From NCBI GenBank assembly GCA_949127685.1, contig CASBPW010000062.1, forward strand, positions 1 through 18,179: a DNA stretch of 18,179 nucleotides. The letters are read 5' to 3'. Below the pieces are notes generated by a model that was given only the letters and a program-made list of their open reading frames with translations, was not told the DNA's origin and ran no database searches. Within the stretch, counting starts at the first letter, position 1; every line of letters begins with the position of its first letter. Made by a program: the position numbers and the translations under genes. Below are positions 7,331-14,409 of this stretch, piece after piece. Source of the stretch: Candidatus Sivonenia alaskensis PMM_0068. Its GTDB lineage: Bacteria > Cyanobacteriota > Cyanobacteriia > Gloeobacterales > PMM-0068.

Positions 7331-7645
7331 ATGCTTACGCGGATACTTACGAATCAACATTTTATCTGGCTCCTGATTGGGCTAGGTTGCTGCTATGTTT
7401 CGCTCCAATTTTGGCTGATTAGAAGGGCGCTCAAGCAGCACAATCAGCGCTTAGAGAGCGTTCATGCCCACTATCCACGGCCCCGCAAAGCCCCAGGAAC
7501 TCATTCCTATTGCTCCCGGTGCCGATACTACGCAAATAGTAGTTTTTTGGTATGTACGCCCCATCCGGTGGGTTGGCCTGAACTCGATAACCAGTGCCAG
7601 GATTTTGACTCCATCCTGGCTGAAGAGAAACCGCAGGACCTCTAG
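7331..7645 (+). CDS. Membrane-anchored four-cysteine protein (DUF6464-like)
   Basis: The 104-residue product has one N-terminal hydrophobic segment (about 11-30), a basic linker (RRALKQHNQRLESV) and a cytoplasm-type tail carrying four Cys: Cys61, Cys64, Cys75 and Cys89 (C-x2-C-x10-C-x13-C). The segment between, RYYANSSFLVCTPHPVGWPE, and the final QDFDS resemble small cyanobacterial Cys-motif proteins of the DUF6464 type. A zinc or Fe-S site is plausible, but I infer it from spacing alone. It lies 97 bp after YidD and 36 bp before thrS, whose leader must overlap its end. No function can be named. Confidence 0.65.
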   Translation: MLTRILTNQHFIWLLIGLGCCYVSLQFWLIRRALKQHNQRLESVHAHYPRPRKAPGTHSYCSRCRYYANSSFLVCTPHPVGWPELDNQCQDFDSILAEEKPQDL

Positions 7646-7681
7646 CGATACAATAGAATCCGTCCCTATTGCTCGTTCTTC

Positions 7682-9466
7682 ATGGCTTCTGTAGACCTTG
7701 ATATTTTACGTAGTGCGGATCCTGACCGTCTTGTTCGGATTCGTCATACCACTAGCCATGTCCTGGCGATGGCGGTGCAATCGCTCTTTCCTGAGACGAA
7801 AGTGACGATTGGTCCGTGGATTGAAAACGGCTTCTACTATGACTTTGACCGTGCCCAACCCTTCACGCCAGAGGACCTGAAGCGGATCAAAAAAGAGATG
7901 ATCCGCATCATTAATAGGGATATGCCGCTGATCAGGGAAGAAGTCTCTCGGGAGGAGGCAAAAGCTCGGATTGAAGCGCTGCACGAAGCCTATAAGTTGG
8001 AAATTTTGGAAGGTCTGCAAGACCCGATTAGTATCTACCATGTGGCTGACCAATGGTGGGATCTTTGTGCTGGGCCACACTTAGAGCGCACGGGCCAAAT
8101 TCATCCTAAAGCCTTTGAGCTGGAGTCTGTGGCAGGGGCCTACTGGCGCGGGGATGAAAAAAGGGCCCAACTCCAGCGTATTTACGGTACAGCCTGGGAG
8201 ACTCCTGAACAATTAGAGGAGTATCAGCGACGCAAGGAAGAAGCCAAGCGCCGAGACCATCGCAAATTGGGTAAAGAGCTGGGGCTTTTTATCTTTAGTG
8301 ACTTAGTCGGTCCTGGCTTACCGCTTTGGACCCCGAAAGGTACGGTGTTGCGGTCTACCTTGGAAGACTTCCTCAAGAAAGAGCAAGTCAAGCGCGGCTA
8401 TCAAGGCGTGGTTACGCCCCATCTCGCCCGGACGGACCTATTCAAAACTTCTGGGCACTGGCAGCTCTACAAGGATGATATGTTCCCGCTGATGAGAACC
8501 AATCCGGAGGATGATTCGGAAGGGTTTGTCCTGAAGCCGATGAACTGCCCACACCACATTCAGATCTATAAATCTGAACTGAGGAGTTATCGGGAGCTTC
8601 CCCTCCGGTTCGCTGAGTTCGGTACGGTTTACCGCTATGAGCAGTCAGGAGAATTGGGCGGATTGACCAGGGTCCGGGGCTTTACGGTGGATGATGCCCA
8701 TCTCTTTGTCATGCCCAGTCAGCTGGATGATGAGTTCCGCAAGGTAGTCGACCTGATTCTCTTTGTCTTTAAGGCGCTGCATCTGGAAGATTTCAGCGCT
8801 CGTTTAAGCTTCCGCGACCCCGATTCTGATAAATATATGGGCTCCAGCGAAGCCTGGGATAAAGCGCAGGGGGCGATTCGTCGGGCTGTGCAAGACCTTG
8901 GTATGAGTCATTTTGAAGCGGTGGGGGAAGCGGCTTTCTATGGACCGAAGCTGGATTTCATTTTCCGAGATGCCCTGGGTCGGGAATGGCAACTAGGCAC
9001 GGTGCAGGTGGATTATCAATTGCCAGAGCGGTTTGGTCTGGAATATAGGGCAGAAGATGGTAGCCGTCAGCGTCCGGTCATGATCCATCGTGCGCCTTTT
9101 GGTTCTCTGGAGCGTCTAATCGGCATCCTAATTGAGCAATACGCTGGCGATTTCCCGCTTTGGCTGTCTCCCATCCAAGCCCGAATTATCCCGGTTACGG
9201 AAGAACATCTCAGCTATGGCAAGAATCTCCAAGAGCAGCTCCTCAGCCATAACATCCGCGCGGAGATCGACGAGAGCGGTGAGCGAATCGGTAAGAAAGT
9301 CCGCAATGCCGAAAAAGATAAAGTTCCCTACATGCTGGTTGTGGGGGATAAAGAAGTCGCTACCGAAGCTGTCAGTGTGCGTACGCGAACAGAAGGAGAG
9401 CTAGGCGCTCTTCCCGTTGTGGATCTGATCGCTCAGATGGTGGAGAAAGTTCAAGCCCTGGGGTGA
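7682..9466 (+). CDS. thrS: Threonine--tRNA ligase
   Basis: It charges tRNA-Thr with threonine. The 594-residue product lacks the N-terminal TGS domain and starts directly with the editing domain, as expected for cyanobacteria. That domain shows HTTSH (His22, His26) and CAGPH (Cys129, His133), the H-x3-H and C-x3-H pairs of the proofreading site. The class II core has the zinc ligands Cys289 (MNCPHH), His340 (VDDAH) and His469 (MIHRAPFG). Motif 2 is FAEFGTVYRYEQSG and motif 3 is APFGSLERLIG. The C-terminal anticodon-binding domain starts near residue 496. It has an ATG start preceded by no clear ribosome binding site. A TACAAT-like -10 element lies at 7649-7654 inside the short spacer from the upstream gene, with no good -35. 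Confidence 0.98.
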   Translation: MASVDLDILRSADPDRLVRIRHTTSHVLAMAVQSLFPETKVTIGPWIENGFYYDFDRAQPFTPEDLKRIKKEMIRIINRDMPLIREEVSREEAKARIEALHEAYKLEILEGLQDPISIYHVADQWWDLCAGPHLERTGQIHPKAFELESVAGAYWRGDEKRAQLQRIYGTAWETPEQLEEYQRRKEEAKRRDHRKLGKELGLFIFSDLVGPGLPLWTPKGTVLRSTLEDFLKKEQVKRGYQGVVTPHLARTDLFKTSGHWQLYKDDMFPLMRTNPEDDSEGFVLKPMNCPHHIQIYKSELRSYRELPLRFAEFGTVYRYEQSGELGGLTRVRGFTVDDAHLFVMPSQLDDEFRKVVDLILFVFKALHLEDFSARLSFRDPDSDKYMGSSEAWDKAQGAIRRAVQDLGMSHFEAVGEAAFYGPKLDFIFRDALGREWQLGTVQVDYQLPERFGLEYRAEDGSRQRPVMIHRAPFGSLERLIGILIEQYAGDFPLWLSPIQARIIPVTEEHLSYGKNLQEQLLSHNIRAEIDESGERIGKKVRNAEKDKVPYMLVVGDKEVATEAVSVRTRTEGELGALPVVDLIAQMVEKVQALG

Positions 9467-9541
9467 GTTGAAAACCTCTTCCGCTCTTCGAGCATTTGAA
9501 TCTGTCTTTGTAGGCTGGAAACTTTCTCAAACCCACCTTGT

Positions 9542-9551
9542 GTGTATACAC
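9542..9551. promoter_or_regulatory. Perfect 10-bp palindrome before the thioredoxin-like ferredoxin gene
   Basis: GTGTATACAC is fully symmetric and ends 13 bases before the ATG at 9565. It overlaps a TATACA element that could be a -10 box. It might be an operator or just promoter sequence. No good -35 box was found. Confidence 0.25.
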
Positions 9552-9564
9552 TAAGTCCAAACCG

Positions 9565-9954
9565 ATGACCGACCTGACTGAGCGTGCTCGTTCCCTTTCT
9601 ATTGCCTGTAGCCGCGAGGATAGAGGCTATCAATCTCATCTTTTGCTCTGCGCGGACCAAAGCAAGCCCTTGTGTTGTGACAAGGCTGCCGGGTTAGTAG
9701 CCTGGGACTATCTCAAAAAACGGATCAGAGAACTAGGACTTGAAAAACGAGAAGGGCCGGAAGCTTCTAAATACGTGTTTCGGACCAAGGTAAACTGCCT
9801 ACGAGTCTGTCAAGATGGCCCCATCCTCTTGGTCTACCCCGGAGGATATTGGTACCACAGCGCCAGCCCTGAGGTGATTGAGCGCATTTTACAAGAACAT
9901 ATCATCGGCGGTATTCCCGTCCAAGAGTATCTCTTTGCCGAGAATCCTGTGTAG
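9565..9954 (+). CDS. Thioredoxin-like [2Fe-2S] ferredoxin domain protein
   Basis: The 129-residue product matches the COG3411-type thioredoxin-fold ferredoxins. The first Cys group is LLLCADQSKPLCC (Cys29, Cys37, Cys38). The second group is VNCLRVCQDGP (Cys78, Cys82), followed by the conserved LLVYPGGYWYHSASPEVI segment. A cluster would use one Cys from each side of the first group plus Cys78 and Cys82. The start ATG at 9565 is preferred; a TTG at 9538 adds nine residues with no homology. The gene is 98 bp after thrS and faces pepA tail-to-tail. Its TAG stop lies inside the palindrome at 9950-9979. The electron partner is unknown. Confidence 0.85.
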   Translation: MTDLTERARSLSIACSREDRGYQSHLLLCADQSKPLCCDKAAGLVAWDYLKKRIRELGLEKREGPEASKYVFRTKVNCLRVCQDGPILLVYPGGYWYHSASPEVIERILQEHIIGGIPVQEYLFAENPV

Positions 9955-9979
9955 AGGGGCAATACACCGCCCCTCTACA
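9950..9979. terminator. 11-bp-arm perfect palindrome between convergent genes
   Basis: Arms TGTAGAGGGGC (9950-9960) and GCCCCTCTACA (9969-9979) pair perfectly across an eight-base loop. It lies between convergent genes (stops at 9954 and 10018), so it can act as a bidirectional terminator stem, though no T-run follows on either strand. The sequence resembles the GTAGGGGC...GCCCCTAC class of dispersed palindromes I recall from cyanobacterial and other genomes. The stop codon of the upstream gene (9952-9954) is inside the left arm. Confidence 0.65.
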
Positions 9980-10017
9980 AGACCATAACCGATGGATTTC
10001 AATCGGCAAGTTCTATT

Positions 10018-11508
10018 TTATTCTGCCAGGGCTAGATTCACCAAGGTGCGCACCCCAAACCCGGTGCCGCCGCGATTCAGGTAGCCTTTTTCCTTATCGG
10101 ACCAGACGGGACCTGCCACATCTAGATGCGCCCAAGGAGTTTTTTCTACAAACTGCTGCAAGAAGAGAGCGCCCGTGATCGATCCGCCATATTTACCACC
10201 GATATTGCGCATATCGGCCACCAGAGATTTCATAGACTCAAAGTACTCATCTTCTAGGGGCATGCGCCAGAACTTTTCGCCTGCTTTTTGAGCACTCTCT
10301 TGAAGCTGGCTGACAAGCTTTTCATCTTTGCTATAGAGGGCAGCAATGCTGCTTCCCAGGGCCACAAGTGCCGCTCCTGTTAGAGTCGCCAAATCTACGA
10401 TGGCATCTACCTCTAACTTCTCAGCGTAGACCAAGGCATCAGCCAGAATGAGTCTTCCTTCTGCATCCGTGTTGTCTACCTCAATCGTTTTGCCATTGGA
10501 AGCAACCAAAATATCGCTTGGTTTAATCGCTTTTCCAGAAGGCATATTGTCCGTAGCAGGCACCACACAATGTACTTCCACATCGGGCTTCAGCTCTCCA
10601 ATCACCCGCATGGCGCCGAGGCAAGCGGCGGCTCCAGCCATATCCGTCTTCATCATTTCCATACCACTACTGGGTTTGATTGAAATGCCGCCCGTATCAA
10701 AAGTGACGCCCTTCCCGACAAAAGCCAAGCGACGGCGGGGAGTACCTTCTGGCTTGTAATACAAATGGATGAACATAGGGGGCTCATCCGAACCTTGAGC
10801 GACGCCAAGGAAGGCTCCCATCCCCAAAGCTTCACACTGAGCGCGGTCCAAGATATTTACGCCCATCCCCAGAGATTCCGCAATGTTTTGAGCTTCATGA
10901 GCCATTTTGGAGGGAGTTACAAAGTTACTGGGAGCAGAAACGAGTTCACGGGCTAAGATCGTGCCTCGTGCCATGGATTCTCCCTTGGCAAGGGCTGCGG
11001 TTGCCCCCTCCTGATTTGTTAAAATCGAAACCTGTTGGAGTTGAACCGTTGGTCCTTCGTCTCCACTTTCTTGCTCATTCTTTTTCGATTTGAACTGTTC
11101 GAAGGTATGCATCGCGAGACTGGCCCCTTCCACTTGAGCCGTGATGCTCTCGGCAGGTTCACTGATGAGGGGAGGCAAAGACAAGCCCAAGGAACTGTAC
11201 TTATTGGATTTAGCAAGACGAGCAGCACTCGCAGCCGCCATACGAATCTTGTCTAGGCTGTAGTCTTCTTCTTTGCCTAACCCCAGTACATAGAGCCGCT
11301 TAATGGATTGGTCTTTAGGCATACGGACCATGACTTTAGCGTCTTTTTTTCCCGTAAATTTTTCTTCTTCGAGAATTTCTTGCAGGAGACCTCCACTTTT
11401 TTGATTCAAAAGGTCTAACCCCTCTGTGGTCGAACCCTCAAATAATCCCACCGCCAAGGCATCCCCCTGATATTGGTCTAGGGAAACATTCTGCGCAATA
11501 AATTCCAT
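10018..11508 (-). CDS. pepA: Leucyl aminopeptidase
   Basis: This M17 family enzyme releases N-terminal amino acids and needs two metal ions. The 496-residue product has an N-terminal macro-like domain (1-170) and the catalytic domain with Lys266 (GKGVTFDTGG), Asp271, Lys278, Asp289 (KTDMAGAA), and Asp348, Glu350 and Arg352 (NTDAEGRL). These correspond to the metal ligands and the catalytic Lys and Arg of E. coli PepA. The ATG at 11508 is supported by AGAGAGG six bases upstream. Many members form hexamers. Some bacterial PepA proteins also bind DNA; nothing here shows that. The gene is head-to-head with the DUF2232 gene and faces the thioredoxin-like ferredoxin gene. Confidence 0.97.
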   Translation of the reverse strand: MEFIAQNVSLDQYQGDALAVGLFEGSTTEGLDLLNQKSGGLLQEILEEEKFTGKKDAKVMVRMPKDQSIKRLYVLGLGKEEDYSLDKIRMAAASAARLAKSNKYSSLGLSLPPLISEPAESITAQVEGASLAMHTFEQFKSKKNEQESGDEGPTVQLQQVSILTNQEGATAALAKGESMARGTILARELVSAPSNFVTPSKMAHEAQNIAESLGMGVNILDRAQCEALGMGAFLGVAQGSDEPPMFIHLYYKPEGTPRRRLAFVGKGVTFDTGGISIKPSSGMEMMKTDMAGAAACLGAMRVIGELKPDVEVHCVVPATDNMPSGKAIKPSDILVASNGKTIEVDNTDAEGRLILADALVYAEKLEVDAIVDLATLTGAALVALGSSIAALYSKDEKLVSQLQESAQKAGEKFWRMPLEDEYFESMKSLVADMRNIGGKYGGSITGALFLQQFVEKTPWAHLDVAGPVWSDKEKGYLNRGGTGFGVRTLVNLALAE

Positions 11509-11569
11509 GGAACCCTCTCTTACCGCAACGTGGATAGCTCTATTTCTAAGGTACTGCCTCCCTGACCGC

Positions 11570-11596
11570 TTGAGTATTCACGCGCGAGGGGATAAT
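11570..11596 (+). promoter_or_regulatory. Putative promoter of the DUF2232/CobT-like unit
   Basis: TTGAGT (11570-11575) and GATAAT (11591-11596) are separated by 15 bp. Transcription would start near 11603, at or next to the GTG taken as the DUF2232 start, which would make the mRNA nearly leaderless. The spacer is short for sigma70, so confidence is limited. Confidence 0.4.
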
Positions 11597-11602
11597 AGCT
11601 CT

Positions 11603-12271
11603 GTGGAAAGATATTCAAAAACGTCCGCACCGTACAGTGGAAAAACCGACTCAGGCCCTCTGCGCTTGGTAGAAGCTGCCTTTCTGGCAAGCGTCGTCGT
11701 ACTGGTTTGGCTTGTAGACTTATTTTTTACCATAGGTCCGTTCCTGAGTGTTTTGATTGTCCTGCCCGTCCTCCTCGCAGCGCTCCGCTGGAATCCGAAA
11801 ACAGCAGGCTTAGTGGTTATAGTCTCCACCTTGCTGCTGACTATTTTTTTAGGACCTACCCGCAGCATCCGCTACCTGATTCCCTTCGGACTCGTCAGCC
11901 TTTTTCTAGCCTGGGCCTGGCGTCGGGGTTGGTCTTGGGGAAGAACCATTCCCTTGGGAGCCGTGCTCATGACCCTAGGGGAAATTTTTCGCTATGCCCT
12001 TCTATCCGTGCTCTTGGGAGAAAACTGGTTTGTATGGGTAGCCAACCAAGTCGTCAAAGGGGTCCAATGGGGCAGCCAATGGTTCGGGATGTATATCAAA
12101 CTCTCGGTATGGCAAGTTTGGCTCATATTTTTAGTGAGTAGTCTGGCAGGGCAGCTAGTCTATATGCTGGCCGTTCATCTAGTAGCTCGCTTCAGCCTGA
12201 AAAGACTGGGATACGATACCGCTCTTGCTCCCCCGTGGTTGGAATCTCGGTGGCAGAGGTTTTTGCCATGA
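11603..12271 (+). CDS. DUF2232 membrane protein
   Basis: The 222-residue product (from GTG at 11603) has a short basic N-terminus and about six hydrophobic segments near 24-44, 47-62, 66-84, 90-107, 116-137 and 170-193. The start of the first helix (RLVEAAFLASVVVLVWLVDL), the LRWNPKTAGL turn and the GPTRSIRYLIPFGL loop are typical of cyanobacterial DUF2232 proteins, a YybS-like family that resembles S components of ECF transporters. An ATG at 11507 is in frame, but its first 32 residues overlap the likely promoter and the divergent pepA start, so I discount it. The stop overlaps the ATG of the CobT-like gene (ATGA), which shows translational coupling. Transport of a cofactor or precursor is inferred, not shown. 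Confidence 0.8.
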   Translation: MERYSKTSAPYSGKTDSGPLRLVEAAFLASVVVLVWLVDLFFTIGPFLSVLIVLPVLLAALRWNPKTAGLVVIVSTLLLTIFLGPTRSIRYLIPFGLVSLFLAWAWRRGWSWGRTIPLGAVLMTLGEIFRYALLSVLLGENWFVWVANQVVKGVQWGSQWFGMYIKLSVWQVWLIFLVSSLAGQLVYMLAVHLVARFSLKRLGYDTALAPPWLESRWQRFLP

Positions 12272-13404
12272 TTCGGCTTGTTTATAGTCCCGAATCCATG
12301 AAGCAGGAATCAAAGGATCTAGGGGAACGGCTACTTGTACCGCGCGTAGTCGAGGTACAACTCCAGCACCTAAAGCAGCAATGGTCCGGAAAAAAGCCCA
12401 TTTTCTGTTGTGTGGTTGGCTTCACCGAAACCTGTCTCATCCCAGGAATTTCTGCGGCAGGAGCGACTCCCGAAGCTCGTCGCTATACCGCTATCGCTGA
12501 TGCCGAAGTTTTACTCAAAGGCTATTCTGCTCGCTTACCCACCGCCCCTGAAGGCTTTCCCTCTCCCGTAGTCTTGAGCAAAGGGATCCTCGATTATTTT
12601 GGGCTAGAAATTGTAGTTTTGAACGGAGGGCTGAGTCAGTCTTCTAATCTACCCATGATTGCGATGGGGGAGTTGTCCGCCCGTTGTTTAAGTACGGGTC
12701 AAGCCTTGACGCGCCCCCTTGTGCAAAACCTCTGGGCCAAAGGCTACACCTGGGGACAAAAGAATGCTCAAGCGGGACAAGGGCTGATTGTCGGCGAGTG
12801 TGTAGCCGGAGGGACTACAACCGCTTTAGCGGTGATGCTGGGTTTGGGTATTCAAGCCCTTGGACGGGTCAACAGTTCTCATCGTCAGTGCAACCACGCA
12901 CAAAAAGAATCCTTAGTTCAACAAGGACTGGCCCATCTTGCTCCCCACCCTTCTGTCTGGGATGTCTTAGCCGCTGTAGGAGACCCGATGCAGCCCCTAG
13001 CCGCAGGAGTAGTAATGGGAGCCAGTCTAGGGGGACCTGTGATTTTGGCAGGAGGCACCCAAATGTTAGCTGTGGCAGCGGTCTGCCAAGAGTTAGCCCT
13101 AAAACAACAGAAGTCCTGGCATGCCGAACAGGTCATAGTGGGAACCACCCGCTGGGTAGCCGATGACCTTACGGGAGACACCGCAGGCTTAGCCGCGCAG
13201 ATTGGGGCAGTTTCCTTGGTGACGACGGAATATCAACTCCATGACTCTGCTTACGAGGGTTTGCGGGCTTATGAACAGGGATATGTGAAAGAAGGCGTAG
13301 GCGCAGGAGGACTGATGAGCTATGCCGCCCTCCAAGATCTCTCCCAAGACACTTGGGTCCAAGCAGTAGACCAGGCCTATCAAGAAATTATGCGAAGGAA
13401 ATAA
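12268..13404 (+). CDS. CobT-like protein (TIGR00303/UPF0284 family)
   Basis: The 378-residue protein belongs to the nicotinate-nucleotide--dimethylbenzimidazole phosphoribosyltransferase-like family TIGR00303. It has the Gly-rich stretches of that fold: GECVAGGTTTALA (176-188), GDPMQP (238-243), LAGGTQM (260-266) and EGVGAGG (342-348). True CobT makes alpha-ribazole phosphate, the lower-ligand part of cobalamin. The cyanobacterial group's own reaction is not established to my knowledge, and many cyanobacteria make pseudocobalamin with adenine instead. The ATG at 12268 overlaps the DUF2232 stop by four bases (ATGA) and has AGAGG upstream, so both are translated together. I infer a shared pathway with the membrane protein. 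Confidence 0.85.
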   Translation: MIRLVYSPESMKQESKDLGERLLVPRVVEVQLQHLKQQWSGKKPIFCCVVGFTETCLIPGISAAGATPEARRYTAIADAEVLLKGYSARLPTAPEGFPSPVVLSKGILDYFGLEIVVLNGGLSQSSNLPMIAMGELSARCLSTGQALTRPLVQNLWAKGYTWGQKNAQAGQGLIVGECVAGGTTTALAVMLGLGIQALGRVNSSHRQCNHAQKESLVQQGLAHLAPHPSVWDVLAAVGDPMQPLAAGVVMGASLGGPVILAGGTQMLAVAAVCQELALKQQKSWHAEQVIVGTTRWVADDLTGDTAGLAAQIGAVSLVTTEYQLHDSAYEGLRAYEQGYVKEGVGAGGLMSYAALQDLSQDTWVQAVDQAYQEIMRRK

Positions 13405-13460
13405 GTTCCAGCGTCCGACGAGGGGTACTCTAGTAAGTAGAATTGAACCAAGGCACCGCT

Positions 13461-13943
13461 ATGGCTGTGGAAATGAAGGTAGCTGGGATCGCTATCGATG
13501 CTAGCAGCCACACCCCGATTGTAGTTCTACGAGATCTAAATGACCGGAGGGCTATCCCGATTTGGATTGGGAAAGCAGAAGCCAGTGCCATCCTCCAGGC
13601 GCTAGAAGGTCGAAAGATGGTCCGCCCGATGACCCACGACCTGTTGGCCAATTTTATTGATACCTGGGGTGTCGAAGTAGAGAAAATTGTTATCCACGGC
13701 CTGAAAGAACAAACCTTTTACGCCGTTATCAGCACCTGCAAAGGCGAGATCAAAAAAGATATAGATGCCAGACCCAGTGATGCTATTGCCCTAGCGCTGC
13801 GCCTAAATGCTCCGATTTGGGCGATGGAAGAAGTCATTTCTGAAGCTTCTATGTCCGTAAATCAGGAAGCCGATGTAGCGGAACAGGAGGCCTTTAAAGA
13901 TTTTCTAGATTCTGTCCGCCCCAGCGATTTCACCAGCGGCTAA
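13461..13943 (+). CDS. Bifunctional nuclease family protein (DUF151)
   Basis: The 160-residue product matches DUF151/BFN proteins, first known from plant nucleases active on RNA and DNA. The pattern includes VAGIAIDASSHTPIVVLRD, RAIPIWIGKAEASAI, ALEGRKMVRPMTHDLL and the acidic DIDARPSDAIALALRLNAPI segment (roughly residues 100-125). The C-terminus is an acidic tail (NQEADVAEQEAFKDF). Bacterial members also occur with UvrB/UvrC-type domains, but here it stands alone. The ATG at 13461 follows AAGG by about eight bases; a TTG at 13443 would add six residues. It is 56 bp downstream of the CobT-like gene and may be cotranscribed. Nuclease activity is family inference. Confidence 0.9.
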   Translation: MAVEMKVAGIAIDASSHTPIVVLRDLNDRRAIPIWIGKAEASAILQALEGRKMVRPMTHDLLANFIDTWGVEVEKIVIHGLKEQTFYAVISTCKGEIKKDIDARPSDAIALALRLNAPIWAMEEVISEASMSVNQEADVAEQEAFKDFLDSVRPSDFTSG

Positions 13944-14036
13944 CATCCCAAAGACTTCATCCTGTTCATAACCACTGAATCAGTCAATACCTGGGCATTA
14001 GATCACTCTGCAGAAGAGTATGAGACTCTTTGGGAC

Positions 14037-14042
14037 AGGAGG
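14037..14042 (+). promoter_or_regulatory. Strong ribosome binding site deciding the start at 14053
   Basis: A perfect AGGAGG lies ten bases before the ATG at 14053. It excludes the ATG at 14020, which would lie upstream of it, as the main start. Confidence 0.8.
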
Positions 14043-14052
14043 TTTAAAAGAC

Positions 14053-14409
14053 ATGAATATAAGCATTGTTGATAAGAAACTATGCATAGAAATGGAGTGG
14101 TTTGAACAACTGTGGGCGGTCAGTCTTAGCAAAACCTTTGTAATTCCCCTAGATCATATTGAACGGGTTTCCACAGAAAAGCCCACCAGCACTTGGACAG
14201 AGATTCGAGCCTTAGGCACTTCGATCCCTGGCGTGATTAAAGCAGGGACTTATTACACGGGAAATAGCAAAGAATTCTGGTATGCCACCCGAGATAAAGA
14301 TTACTTGGTCTTAGATTTAAGCGATGAACTCTATCAAAAAATTGTTCTGACTGTAGATCTGAATCAATCTTGGGCCGAGTCCATCGCTCAGAAAAAGATG
14401 ATGGATTAA
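14053..14409 (+). CDS. PH-like small protein
   Basis: The 118-residue product alternates beta strands: NISIVDKKLCIEMEW, then FEQLWAVSLSKTFVIPLDHI, ALGTSIPGVIKAGTYYTG, KEFWYATRDKDYLVLDLSD and a final helix. This is the pattern of a widespread bacterial PH-like family with the GTSIPGVIKAGTY core motif, which I know from many phyla with no defined role. The start is ATG 14053, after the AGGAGG site. Its stop TAA overlaps the stop of rlmB, which ends at 14406 on the other strand, so there is no room for a terminator between them. It appears to be a cytoplasmic protein with no signal peptide. The function is unknown. Confidence 0.65.
   Translation: MNISIVDKKLCIEMEWFEQLWAVSLSKTFVIPLDHIERVSTEKPTSTWTEIRALGTSIPGVIKAGTYYTGNSKEFWYATRDKDYLVLDLSDELYQKIVLTVDLNQSWAESIAQKKMMD

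Noticed and set aside
9480..9500. Hairpin GCTC-TTC-GAGC after thrS as a terminator
   Set aside because: Only four base pairs and a poor T-run.
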